Origin: Methylophilus glucosoxydans
GTDB taxonomy: Bacteria; Pseudomonadota; Gammaproteobacteria; Burkholderiales; Methylophilaceae
Length of the DNA stretch: 64,000 nucleotides
Direction: 5' to 3'
Assembly (NCBI RefSeq): GCF_042676145.1
Contig: NZ_JBHTJW010000002.1
Location: 124,001-188,000, forward strand
The notes under the pieces were generated by a model. The model was not told where the DNA came from. It saw nothing but the letters and a program-made list of their open reading frames with translations, and made no database searches. Positions 36,515-44,773 of the stretch are shown piece by piece. Numbering within the stretch: position 1 is the stretch's first letter; every line of letters begins with the position of its first letter. The position numbers were made by a program, and so were the translations under genes.

Positions 36515-37990
36515 ATGAATGCAACTGCTTCTATTGTCTCCAAAGTCTGGAGTTTTTGTAATACGCTGCGTGATGACGGCGTGGGTTATGGCGACTATCT
36601 GGAGCAGCTGACTTACCTGATCTTTTTAAAAATGGCGGATGAATATAGCCAGCCGCCGCACAATCGCAAGGTAGGTATTCCGCCCGAATATAGCTGGCAA
36701 AGCCTCAAGGCCAAGCGTGGTGCGGAGCTGGAGGTGCACTATGTGACCCTGCTACGCGAGTTGGCGAACAAGGCTGGCATGCTGGGGCAGATTTTCACCA
36801 AAGCACAAAACAAGATTCAAGACCCGGCAAAGTTATCGCGCCTGATTGAGATGATTAACGAAACCGACTGGGTAACCATGGGCGCGGATGTGAAGGGTGA
36901 CATCTACGAAGGCTTGCTGGAGCGTAACGCTGAGGACACCAAGTCTGGCGCTGGGCAATACTTTACGCCGCGTGCCTTGATTAAGGCCATGGTGGAATGT
37001 GTGCGGCCAGAGCCTAATAAAAGCATCGCCGATCCGGCCTGCGGCACTGGTGGTTTCTTTTTGGCCGCGTATGACTTTTTGGTACAGAGCTATCCTGCCA
37101 TGGATAAGCCGCAAAAGGCGTTTTTAAAACACGAGACGTTTTTTGGGAACGAGATTGTGGCGGGTACACGCCGCATGTGTTTGATGAATATGTTTTTGCA
37201 CAACATTGGAGAGATTGATGGCGAAAGCATGGTGTCACCCAATGATGCGCTGGTGGCGGATGACGGGCGGCGTTATGACTATGTGTTGGCTAATCCGCCG
37301 TTTGGTAAAAAAAGCTCCATGAGTTTTACTAACGAAGAAGGCGAGCAGGAAAAAGACGACCTCACCTATAACCGTCAGGACTTTTGGGCCACCACCTCTA
37401 ACAAACAACTCAACTTTGTACAGCATATCCGCACCATGCTTAAAACAACAGGCCGAGCGGCAGTGGTGGTGCCAGACAATGTGCTGTTTGAGGGTGGGGC
37501 GGGTGAAACCGTGCGCAAGCGCTTGCTGGAATCTACAGAGTTACACACGATTTTGCGGCTACCAACAGGGATTTTTTATGCCAATGGCGTAAAAGCGAAT
37601 GTGCTGTTTTTTGATAACCGCGAAGCCAGCAAAGACCCTTGGACCAAAGAAATTTGGTATTACGATTACCGCACCAATATTCATCACACCTTAAAGAAAA
37701 AACCTTTGCGCTTTGAAGATCTGGCTGAGTTTATTGGCTGCTACAACCCGCAAAATCGCCATGTAAGACAAGAAACTTGGCACGAAAATAACCCTGAAGG
37801 GCGTTGGCGTAAGTTTAGTTACGAGCAAGTGATTGCACGTGACAAAACCAGCCTGGATATTTTCTGGCTCAAAGATAAAAGTCTGGCTGACCTGGATAAC
37901 TTGCCTGAGCCAGATATATTGGCCGATGAGATTATTCAAAATATAGAAGCCGGATTGAGTAGTTTTAGAGCAATCGCGAATGCTTTGTAA
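36515..37990 (+). CDS. hsdM: Type I restriction-modification DNA methyltransferase subunit HsdM
   Basis: HsdM is an N6-adenine methyltransferase that works with HsdS to protect self DNA and forms the core of the restriction complex. The 491 residues have the N-terminal HsdM bundle and the SAM motif I DPACGTGGFFLAAYDF (about 173-188). The adenine-methylase motif IV NPPF (about 263-266) is also present. The frame is intact. The gene is separated from hsdS by 1.5 kb holding the AAA/DUF4143 ATPase and has its own upstream palindromes. A thioredoxin-like gene starts 5 nt after its stop. Confidence 0.96.
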   Translation: MNATASIVSKVWSFCNTLRDDGVGYGDYLEQLTYLIFLKMADEYSQPPHNRKVGIPPEYSWQSLKAKRGAELEVHYVTLLRELANKAGMLGQIFTKAQNKIQDPAKLSRLIEMINETDWVTMGADVKGDIYEGLLERNAEDTKSGAGQYFTPRALIKAMVECVRPEPNKSIADPACGTGGFFLAAYDFLVQSYPAMDKPQKAFLKHETFFGNEIVAGTRRMCLMNMFLHNIGEIDGESMVSPNDALVADDGRRYDYVLANPPFGKKSSMSFTNEEGEQEKDDLTYNRQDFWATTSNKQLNFVQHIRTMLKTTGRAAVVVPDNVLFEGGAGETVRKRLLESTELHTILRLPTGIFYANGVKANVLFFDNREASKDPWTKEIWYYDYRTNIHHTLKKKPLRFEDLAEFIGCYNPQNRHVRQETWHENNPEGRWRKFSYEQVIARDKTSLDIFWLKDKSLADLDNLPEPDILADEIIQNIEAGLSSFRAIANAL

Positions 37991-37995
37991 ACCCG

Positions 37996-38307
37996 ATGCA
38001 ATCTCCCGAACCCACCCTTGAACAAATTAACACCCTGACTGGCGCTACGCTGCTAGAGTTTGGCGCCAGCTGGTGCGGTTACTGCAAGGCGGCGCAATCT
38101 ACAATCAGCGCTGAACTCATCCAGTTCCCGCATATCCGCCACCTTAAAATTGAAGATGGTAAAGGCCGCAGGTTGGGGCGGTCGTTTCACGTGAAACTAT
38201 GGCCGACGCTGATTTTTATGAAAGCGGGCGTGGAAGTGGCGCGCTTGGTCAGGGATATTGAACCTGCTGAATTAAAAGCTGCACTTTTAAGCATTAGCGA
38301 TCGCTGA
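37996..38307 (+). CDS. Thioredoxin-family protein
   Basis: The 103-residue protein has a redox-active WCGYC motif near residue 30 and the cis-proline segment LWPTLIFMKAG near 73-83. It lacks a signal peptide and so should be cytoplasmic. It begins 5 nt after hsdM and is probably co-transcribed with it, although a functional link to restriction is not known. A parS-like palindrome lies inside at 38183-38198. It ends 7 nt before the stop of the convergent catalase-like gene. Confidence 0.88.
   Translation: MQSPEPTLEQINTLTGATLLEFGASWCGYCKAAQSTISAELIQFPHIRHLKIEDGKGRRLGRSFHVKLWPTLIFMKAGVEVARLVRDIEPAELKAALLSISDR
38183..38198. promoter_or_regulatory. parS-like palindrome inside the thioredoxin-family gene
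   Basis: The central 14 bp (GTTTCACGTGAAAC, 38184-38197) are identical to the parS core. Only the two outermost bases differ (C...T instead of T...A). It encodes SFHVKL in the thioredoxin frame. It is about 17.5 kb right of the proposed origin, still within the distance at which bacterial parS sites occur. Confidence 0.75.
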
Positions 38308-38314
38308 TACTTGT

Positions 38315-39424
38315 TTAACACAAATCATCCAGATGTTTTGGCTCGCAGATGCGGCCATTTTCCTGCAGTGCATGCAGATTTTTTGCCATTTCGTAGTTCA
38401 TTTTTCTGAGGCGTGTGACTGAGCCTAACGGCCGGTGCGAGGCCAGACCTTGCCAGGGAGAGAACAGCATGCCGTCATCGATTAGCCTTGAACGGTAAGG
38501 ACTCCAGGCGATTTGTGGTTTGGCGGTGATGCGGGCGACCGGGATATAAGGGGAGTGCTCTTCTGGCCAGATGATGGTGGCGTCTTCGATGGGCATGGTT
38601 TGGAGATCGGTGCAGAGTTGTACGCGTAGCTCCCAAACGGCGGTGCGCTTGATAAAAAAATCGACGATGGATTTTCTGAGGCCGTCTGAGGCGAATAGGT
38701 CTATGGGTTTGTTGCTGAGGGCGATGAGGTCGTGGGCGATGGGGACAACCGCGATTTTAGCCATGTAGTCACCATACATGATCGGGTCCTGGCTGATGTA
38801 GGTTTCACCGAGCAAGTTAGTTTCTTGCGACTGGTAGAGGTGGTTAAGCTGCGATTGCTGGCCATATTTGAGCGACTCGACCAAATGTGCGGTAGAACGG
38901 AACAATTGCGCGAGGAAATGCCGGAGTTCTGTACTGGTGTTGGGCGAACACGCTAAGTGTTTGAGGTTGTTTAAAAACACCTGCACGCTGGAGGATAAAA
39001 AACTGGCGCCGTTTACAAATAAAAAATTTTGCGTGATGGCGTCTTCACTGCCTGGCAGGCGCTCGCCTTCTACACCTACCACCTTCAGCGCGAGGCTGCG
39101 GGGCGTACCGGGTTTGTCGTGCAGGATGTCACCAGGGACAGTGGAAAAGCGCATAATCAGCGGCAGGGTTTGCGGGCGTGCAAACAGGCCTTGTGCATAG
39201 GCAGGCGGCAGTTGGTCATAGATTTGCATTTCTGCTGTGAGCAGGCCGTGGCTTTTCAGGTGCACACTGCGTGCAGCATGGGTAGCGGCCTGGCTGCTGA
39301 TTTCTGAGAGCTTGTGCAGAGTTTGCTGCAGGTGCTGCTGGCAGGTGCGTTCGGTGGTGGCTACCACCTCGTAATCGGGCTGGTAACTTAGGGGCGAGAC
39401 TACAAATTGATCTGTTTGCTGCAT
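38315..39424 (-). CDS. Catalase-related heme protein
   Basis: From the ATG at 39422-39424, which follows AAAAGGGGG, the product has 369 residues. That is shorter than true monofunctional catalases (about 480 or more). The probable heme-pocket His lies in the catalase-like block RSVHLKSHGLLTAEM, followed by MRFSTVPGDILHD and PRSLALKVVGVEG, which are typical of the catalase fold. I cannot find the standard RxFxYxDT proximal tyrosine motif; the C-terminus instead reads SPWQGLASHRPLGSVTRLRK. Catalase activity is therefore not assured, and peroxidase activity is possible. There is no signal peptide. Confidence 0.8.
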   Translation of the reverse strand: MQQTDQFVVSPLSYQPDYEVVATTERTCQQHLQQTLHKLSEISSQAATHAARSVHLKSHGLLTAEMQIYDQLPPAYAQGLFARPQTLPLIMRFSTVPGDILHDKPGTPRSLALKVVGVEGERLPGSEDAITQNFLFVNGASFLSSSVQVFLNNLKHLACSPNTSTELRHFLAQLFRSTAHLVESLKYGQQSQLNHLYQSQETNLLGETYISQDPIMYGDYMAKIAVVPIAHDLIALSNKPIDLFASDGLRKSIVDFFIKRTAVWELRVQLCTDLQTMPIEDATIIWPEEHSPYIPVARITAKPQIAWSPYRSRLIDDGMLFSPWQGLASHRPLGSVTRLRKMNYEMAKNLHALQENGRICEPKHLDDLC

Positions 39425-39483
39425 CACAACCCCCTTTTGCAATTGGGTTTATCGGGTCAGTGCCAAGCACATTGATTTCTAGA

Positions 39484-39499
39484 GGGCGGGGTACCGCCC
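39484..39499. other. Hairpin between the small basic gene and the catalase-like gene
   Basis: GGGCGG / CCGCCC with loop GGTA lies 10 nt past the stop of the 50-residue gene and 60 nt upstream of the catalase-like start. There is no T-tract on either strand, so it is an RNA hairpin of unclear role rather than a clear terminator. Confidence 0.45.
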
Positions 39500-39508
39500 A
39501 CTCTGGTA

Positions 39509-39661
39509 TTACTCTTTGGTCTCACCGGCTTCTTTGCGTTGTTTATTCACAATACGTGCAGCGACTTCTTCTTCGCGGCCAGGATAGCGGTGATCCTTTT
39601 TAAATTCCTCTTTGAGTTTTTCATATTCACGTTCCCGTTTCGGGCTGGAACCTCTGGGCAT
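39509..39661 (-). CDS. Small highly charged protein, 50 residues
   Basis: The 50-residue product starts MPRGSSPKREREYEKLKEEF and ends VNKQRKEAGETKE. It is dominated by Lys, Arg and Glu and probably forms one helix followed by a short second one. Similar small proteins are common in proteobacteria and are often labelled plasmid-stabilisation-like without proven function. The start is chosen because of a perfect AAGGAGG seven to eight bases upstream. Upstream of it (39690-39710) lies a strong hairpin CGGCAGCC / GGCTGCCG, perhaps in the 5' leader. Confidence 0.8.
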   Translation of the reverse strand: MPRGSSPKREREYEKLKEEFKKDHRYPGREEEVAARIVNKQRKEAGETKE

Positions 39662-39689
39662 GTCACACCTCCTTTTGCGTGAGTGCAAA

Positions 39690-39710
39690 CGGCAGCCGTT
39701 ATGGCTGCCG
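39690..39710. other. Hairpin in the gap 39662-39926
   Basis: CGGCAGCC (39690-39697) pairs with GGCTGCCG (39703-39710) across a 5-nt loop. It is about 30 nt upstream of the small charged gene on its coding strand. The rest of this 265-bp gap shows no gene or other motif that I recognise. Confidence 0.5.
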
Positions 39711-39926
39711 TATTGTCTTGTTATCAAACTGAAGTCGAAAATTCATTCAACCTTCATTTTCAAACGCGACAATTGCAGATTACGCGGGTAATTGGCGGTA
39801 GGGCATCCGGTTCAGGCTTAAGCGACTGTAGGAAGCGCTTTATGCCACGGGTTGCCAGTCATAAGCTTTTGAACGCATTTAGGCTAAAAAAATCCTTAAA
39901 CCGGGATTCTTTACGCTTGCAAAGCC

Positions 39927-40559
39927 TTAAGGGTTGGCGGCAGACAAAGCATGGTAAGACGTCATCAAGTTGCGGTAATCTGGAATATGGTTGGCACAAA
40001 GGGCACCCAGGCCTTCAATATCGTGGCGCCAGTCGCGCTGCAGTTCACAGGCCACGCCAAACCAGGTCATCATGTGTACCCCGGCGGCTTGCATGCGTAG
40101 CCAGGCGGCATCGCGGGTGAGGGCGTTAAAAGTGCCTGAGGCATCGGCGACCACAAATACTTCAAAACCGGCTTCAATGGCTGAGAGTGCGACAAAAGCG
40201 ACACAAACCTCGGTGACGACGCCAGCAATAATGAGCTGCTTCTTACCTGTCGCCTTGATGGCCTGTACAAAGTCCGGGTTATCCCAGGCATTAATCTGGC
40301 CGGGGCGAGCGATGTAGGGCGCATCGGGAAACAGTGTCTTGAGCTCTGGCATAAGCGGGCCGTTGGGGCCGGTTTCAAAGCTGGTGGTTAGGATGGTGGG
40401 CAGGTTAAAAAATTTGGCGGCATCGGCCAATGCAAGCACATTGTTTTTAAAGCGGTCTGGCTCGATATCGCGTACCAGTGATAATAAGCCAGCTTGGTGG
40501 TCTACCAACAATACGGCAGCGTTGTCACGGTCCAGACGGGTGTAGGGTGTATTTTTCAT
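39927..40559 (-). CDS. Isochorismatase-family hydrolase
   Basis: The 210-residue cysteine-hydrolase fold protein starts MKNTPYTRLDRDNAAVLLVDHQ with the catalytic Asp in VDHQ. The Cys is in GVVTEVCVAFVALSA, and the Lys lies between. This subgroup resembles YcaC-type hydrolases of unknown substrate. The ATG at 40557-40559 follows GAGAGGA. It lies 100 nt downstream of the pirin gene on the same strand and may share its control. Confidence 0.88.
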   Translation of the reverse strand: MKNTPYTRLDRDNAAVLLVDHQAGLLSLVRDIEPDRFKNNVLALADAAKFFNLPTILTTSFETGPNGPLMPELKTLFPDAPYIARPGQINAWDNPDFVQAIKATGKKQLIIAGVVTEVCVAFVALSAIEAGFEVFVVADASGTFNALTRDAAWLRMQAAGVHMMTWFGVACELQRDWRHDIEGLGALCANHIPDYRNLMTSYHALSAANP

Positions 40560-40659
40560 AATGTAATCCTCTCGAGATGTGGTTGGCTGGGTCACCGCCG
40601 ACAGTACTGCTGGTTGACGGCGGTGCCTGCTGTTTTAATGTGATAAAGATGCCTGGCCC

Positions 40660-41520
40660 TTAAGCCGTGGCAAAACGGCCCTGGTTGTAGTCATTAATGG
40701 CCTGGTCGATTTCCTCCCAGCTATTCATGACAAAAGGACCATGCCCGATCACCGGCTCATTGAGCGGCTCACCATTGAGCAATAGCAACGTGGTGTCTTG
40801 CTGGGCCTGCAATACCAGTTCAGTCCCTTCACGCTGCATCACGGCCAGTTCACTAGGGCGGATGGTATGCACTTCACCGGTTTTCACTGCGCCATGCAAT
40901 ACAAAAATGGCGGTGGTGTGGCCTTCTGGCAAGGTGAAGGTGGTGCGCGTGCCTGCATTGAGGCGTACATCCCACACATTCATTGCCGTGAAGGTCTTTG
41001 CCGGGCCTGGGTTGCCGTCATATGCACCGGCAATGACACGTACCTTGCCTGCCTCTTGCGGCAGAGTGACCTCAGGAATCTGGGCATGGGTAATGCCTTG
41101 ATAGCCTGGCGCGGTCATTTTGTCCTTGGCAGGCAGGTTGACCCATAACTGGATCATTTCAAACGGACCGCCTGTGCGTGCATAGTCATCGCCGTGATAC
41201 TCCTCGTGAATAATGCCTGAGCCCGCGGTCATCCACTGGACTTCACCTGGGCCAATGGTGCCGCCCGCGTTGGTGGAGTCATGGTGCGAGACTTGGCCAT
41301 CGTAGACGATGGTGACCGTCTCAAAGCCACGGTGCGGGTGTTGGCCGACGCCGCGTCTATGTGCTGTTGGCTCAAAGCTAGTGGGGCCTGCATAGTCCAT
41401 CAGCAAAAAGGGTGAAATATCACTGGCGATATCGCGGTAAGAAAAAATGCTTTGTACCGGAAAGCCGTCACCGACCCAGTGGTTGCCGTTACTGCGTTTG
41501 ATAAATGCCAGTTTTTTCAT
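40660..41520 (-). CDS. Pirin-family protein (cupin)
   Basis: Pirins are bicupin iron proteins, and some bacterial members have quercetinase activity. From the ATG at 41518-41520, with AAGGAG upstream, the product has 286 residues. The metal-binding histidines lie in the conserved stretch GVGQHPHRGFETVTIVYDG (His-x-His-x-x-x-Phe), and GSGIIHEEYH follows. The C-terminal cupin half includes GHGPFVMNS. It is divergent from a LysR regulator and is followed by an isochorismatase-like gene. Confidence 0.92.
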   Translation of the reverse strand: MKKLAFIKRSNGNHWVGDGFPVQSIFSYRDIASDISPFLLMDYAGPTSFEPTAHRRGVGQHPHRGFETVTIVYDGQVSHHDSTNAGGTIGPGEVQWMTAGSGIIHEEYHGDDYARTGGPFEMIQLWVNLPAKDKMTAPGYQGITHAQIPEVTLPQEAGKVRVIAGAYDGNPGPAKTFTAMNVWDVRLNAGTRTTFTLPEGHTTAIFVLHGAVKTGEVHTIRPSELAVMQREGTELVLQAQQDTTLLLLNGEPLNEPVIGHGPFVMNSWEEIDQAINDYNQGRFATA

Positions 41521-41604
41521 GGTTTGCTCCTTGCTTAGGGGTGTGCGTGATTGCATGGATCACACTATAGACAGATGACAATCGGGTGACTAGATGGTTA
41601 AATG

Positions 41605-41619
41605 TGAAATTACTTTTCA
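41605..41619. promoter_or_regulatory. Dyad between pirin and lysR genes, possible operator
   Basis: TGAAA-TTACT-TTTCA is a 15-bp inverted repeat just upstream of the LysR-family start codon in the 114-bp divergent gap. It fits the size and position of a LysR autoregulatory site. Direct evidence is lacking. Confidence 0.4.
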
Positions 41620-41634
41620 TTTAATTGAATAATC

Positions 41635-42525
41635 ATGGACTTTAACGAAGCGGCGGTGTTTGTCAGGGTGGTGCAGGCCGGCAGCTTTAGCGCGGCCGCC
41701 CGTCAACTGGGATTACCGACGTCGACAGTGAGCACGCGGGTGGCAAGACTGGAGCGGCGGCTGGGTGTGACCTTGCTGCAACGCACCACGCGCCGTTTGC
41801 ACCTGACCGAGGCGGGCAGCCTGTATTTTGAACATGCTTCGACCGGGCTGGGGTATTTAATGGAGGCAGAGGCCGCACTTGATGAGGCCAGGCAACAGCC
41901 GCAAGGGACATTGAAAATGACGGCTCCGGCGGATTTGGGCGATGCGCTGTTGGGACATTTGCTAGCCGAAACGCAGGCACGGTATCCGGCATTGTCACTG
42001 GAGCTGTGGTTGACCGAGCGGTATGTCGATTTGGTCGCAGAAGGCGTGGACGTAGCGATCCGCATGGGGGAGTTACGCGACTCCAGCCTGATTGCCAAAT
42101 CGCTGGGAACCATACAATGGGCATTATTTGCCAGCCCGGCTTATTTGCAGCAGGCCGCGCCTATCAACTCTCCGGCCGAGCTGGCACAGCATCCCTGTGT
42201 GCAGTTTACGCCCATGGGGCGGCATCATTGGGAGTTGCAGCGGGGCGCCAATGAGATCAGGGTGCCCTTGCCGGGTCAGGTGTTGGTCAATAATATCGGT
42301 GTTGTCAAAACCATGGTCGAGAGCGGGCAGGGGGTGGCTTTGTTGCCAACCTTTATTTGTCAGGCGGCGGTGCGGCAGGGTGGCTTGCAACGTCTGTTGC
42401 CAGAGTGGCGTGGCCAAGCTGATGCGGTGCACCTGGTGTATCCTAAGCAGCGCTTTATGCCACCCAAGCTACGCGGGTTTATTGACCTGGCAGTGACTGC
42501 CCTGAAGCCATTGTTTGTGGCCTAG
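41635..42525 (+). CDS. LysR-family transcriptional regulator (next to pirin)
   Basis: The 296-residue protein has the LysR winged helix (FNEAAVFVRVVQAGSFSAAARQLGLPTSTVS, in two blocks) and an effector-binding domain of normal length. It is divergent from pirin and the isochorismatase-like gene, which are its likely targets. The effector is unknown. The following 271 bp (42526-42796) hold no gene I recognise, only short GC-rich hairpin-forming stretches and, at the end, the leader of the next gene. Confidence 0.9.
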   Translation: MDFNEAAVFVRVVQAGSFSAAARQLGLPTSTVSTRVARLERRLGVTLLQRTTRRLHLTEAGSLYFEHASTGLGYLMEAEAALDEARQQPQGTLKMTAPADLGDALLGHLLAETQARYPALSLELWLTERYVDLVAEGVDVAIRMGELRDSSLIAKSLGTIQWALFASPAYLQQAAPINSPAELAQHPCVQFTPMGRHHWELQRGANEIRVPLPGQVLVNNIGVVKTMVESGQGVALLPTFICQAAVRQGGLQRLLPEWRGQADAVHLVYPKQRFMPPKLRGFIDLAVTALKPLFVA

Positions 42526-42796
42526 CCGGACACGAATTCTAAAGACTGCCTCCCGCAATCCCTTGAGGGGCCTCACTTTATTTCTATAGGCGCTGTTGAT
42601 GCTCCCGTGACCCGGGGCGACTGAAGTTACGCTTGCATCACTGACATTTCTTAGTATTTTTTTGCCATTCTTCAGCTAAAAATCGTGGCTTGGCTGCTGT
42701 CATTTTGCGTTTTTTGGCGCATGATACCAAGATAAGCAATTAAAGTATCAGCCGCTTTTAACCGTTGTTAAGACATTAACAATTATAGGCAGGGGG

Positions 42797-44773
42797 ATGC
42801 GTGCGTTGAACAACACCACGGCAGAATCATCAGCGCTACACATTGAAATTGTGGATATGCTGTATGGCAATAACCGCAGGTCATTACTGGCTGCGTTTAT
42901 TGTCATGGCTGCGTTGCTGCTCGTGCAACGGCATTTGATCGCCTCACCGATTCTGCTGATTTGGAGTGTACTTTTTCTGCTGGCCTATGGCGCACGTGCC
43001 TTTTTAACCTACCAATATGCCAAAGACCCGGTGCGTGAGGCACATACCCGGCAATGGTTGCAGTGGTTTCGCGCCACCTCTCTGTTTTGCGGCATCGCCT
43101 GGGGTCTTGCGGGGATCCTGCTGTTTCCCGAGAGCGATACCGAACATCAGGCCTTTTTAATCTTTGCGCTGGTGGGTGTCTGCGGGGCAGGCATCGTCAT
43201 TTATTCGGTGGATACCACGACGAGTAATCTGTTCACGGGTGGGATTTTGTTGTTCATGATTCCACGCTTTGTGCTACATGGCACACAGTTGTCGCTGGCG
43301 CTGGCGGTGCTATTTATAGTCTATGTGATTTATGTGACGGTGGCTGGCCGCAGCCTGGCCAGCAGTTTGCGTGACAATATCATGCTGCGCATCGCCTCTA
43401 ACCTGGACAATAAAAAAGTCCACCAATTGGCCTATTATGATTTTTTAACCGGGCTGCCTAACCGCCGTTTGTTAACGGATAGGCTCAACCAGTCATTTGC
43501 ACGCTGTGCACGGCACAAAAGTTATGGTGCGGTCATCTGCCTGGACCTGAATAATTTTAAGGGCCTCAATGACAGCAAAGGCCATCAGGCTGGCGATGAA
43601 TTGCTACAGCAGGTGGCGGCGCGCTTATCCTTGAGCTTGCGCAAACGCGATACGATTGCACGCATGGGCGGCGACGAATTTATTGCCGTGCTGGATGACC
43701 TCTCTAAAGATAAGGCTGAGGCGGTGGTCGCAGCGCATCGGGCGGCTGAAAATATGATGGCGGTATTTTCTGCGCCGTTTGAGCTGCAAGACAGTTTGTA
43801 CCGCACCTCGCCCAGTATCGGTATTTGCCTGTTTATGGGGGATCACTTCGACGAAGCCGAGGTGTTGCGTCGCTCAGATATTGCCATGTATCAGGCCAAA
43901 AAATCGGACAAGCTCAACAGTATCCAGATGTATGACGAGACGCTCCATCCCGCCATTGAGCAACGTGCGTCGCTTGAGAATGAGCTGGCATTTGCCTTGC
44001 AGGCCAATCAACTGTTGTTGTATTACCAGGTGCAGGTGAATGCGGATCAGCAACCCATTGGTGCCGAAGTCTTGTTACGCTGGCAACATCCGACACTGGG
44101 CATGATTCCGCCCGACCAGTTTATCCCGATTGCAGAGGAGACGGGCGACATTGTGCCCATCGGGCATTGGGTGCTGGCCCAGGCCTGCCAGCAACTCAAG
44201 CATTGGGCAGATTCTGCACACACGGCTGGACTTAAACTATCCGTCAATGTCAGTGCCAAGCAGTTTAGTCAGCCCGACTTTGTGCGGCAGGTGACAGAGA
44301 TTGTGCTGGCCAGTGGCTGTGATGCGCGCCACCTGTGCCTGGAGTTGACCGAGAGTCTGATTGTGAAAAACATTGATGAGGTGATTGGCAAGATCAAGGC
44401 GCTCAAAGCGCTGGGCATCACCTTCTCGCTGGATGATTTTGGCATAGGCCAGTCTTCATTGTCGGTATTAAGACGTTTGCCGCTGGATGAACTCAAGATC
44501 GACCGCAGCTTTATTAAAGATATTGCACATAACAACTACGATTCATTCATTGTGCAAACCATCATCAATATGGGCAAAAATCTGAGTCACTCTGTGATTG
44601 CCGAAGGCGTGGAGTTACAGCAGCAGATGACCATGTTGCAGCAAATGGGCTGCCAGCGTTTTCAGGGCTATTTATTTAGCAAACCGGTGCCACTGGCCGA
44701 GTTTGAAGCCTGCTTGCAGGCGATTCTGACGCAGCCTGAGGCTTTGGCCAGATTGCAGACTGGCCTCTATTAA
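42797..44773 (+). CDS. Membrane-bound GGDEF-EAL protein (cyclic di-GMP turnover)
   Basis: The 658-residue protein has five to six membrane segments (about residues 30-190), then a GGDEF domain and an EAL domain. The GGDEF signature is intact (MGGDEF) with an inhibitory-site RKRD five residues before it, so a functional, product-inhibited diguanylate cyclase is possible. The EAL domain reads EVLLRW at the signature and keeps NVSAKQF, ELTESL, DDFGIG, KIDRSFIKD and AEGVE, so a phosphodiesterase is also plausible. No known sensory domain is seen; the membrane part may be a MASE-type sensor. Its 3' end overlaps convergent recG by 4 nt. Confidence 0.93.
   Translation: MRALNNTTAESSALHIEIVDMLYGNNRRSLLAAFIVMAALLLVQRHLIASPILLIWSVLFLLAYGARAFLTYQYAKDPVREAHTRQWLQWFRATSLFCGIAWGLAGILLFPESDTEHQAFLIFALVGVCGAGIVIYSVDTTTSNLFTGGILLFMIPRFVLHGTQLSLALAVLFIVYVIYVTVAGRSLASSLRDNIMLRIASNLDNKKVHQLAYYDFLTGLPNRRLLTDRLNQSFARCARHKSYGAVICLDLNNFKGLNDSKGHQAGDELLQQVAARLSLSLRKRDTIARMGGDEFIAVLDDLSKDKAEAVVAAHRAAENMMAVFSAPFELQDSLYRTSPSIGICLFMGDHFDEAEVLRRSDIAMYQAKKSDKLNSIQMYDETLHPAIEQRASLENELAFALQANQLLLYYQVQVNADQQPIGAEVLLRWQHPTLGMIPPDQFIPIAEETGDIVPIGHWVLAQACQQLKHWADSAHTAGLKLSVNVSAKQFSQPDFVRQVTEIVLASGCDARHLCLELTESLIVKNIDEVIGKIKALKALGITFSLDDFGIGQSSLSVLRRLPLDELKIDRSFIKDIAHNNYDSFIVQTIINMGKNLSHSVIAEGVELQQQMTMLQQMGCQRFQGYLFSKPVPLAEFEACLQAILTQPEALARLQTGLY

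Noticed and set aside
42526..42796. A possible riboswitch or small RNA upstream of the GGDEF-EAL gene
   Set aside because: GC-rich stretches such as CCCGTGACCCGGGG can pair, but I could not match any known c-di-GMP riboswitch core, and no promoter or terminator pair frames it.
44770..44773. Overlap of the GGDEF-EAL and recG 3' ends as an unusual feature
   Set aside because: A 4-nt convergent overlap of stop codons is common in compact bacterial genomes and needs no special explanation.
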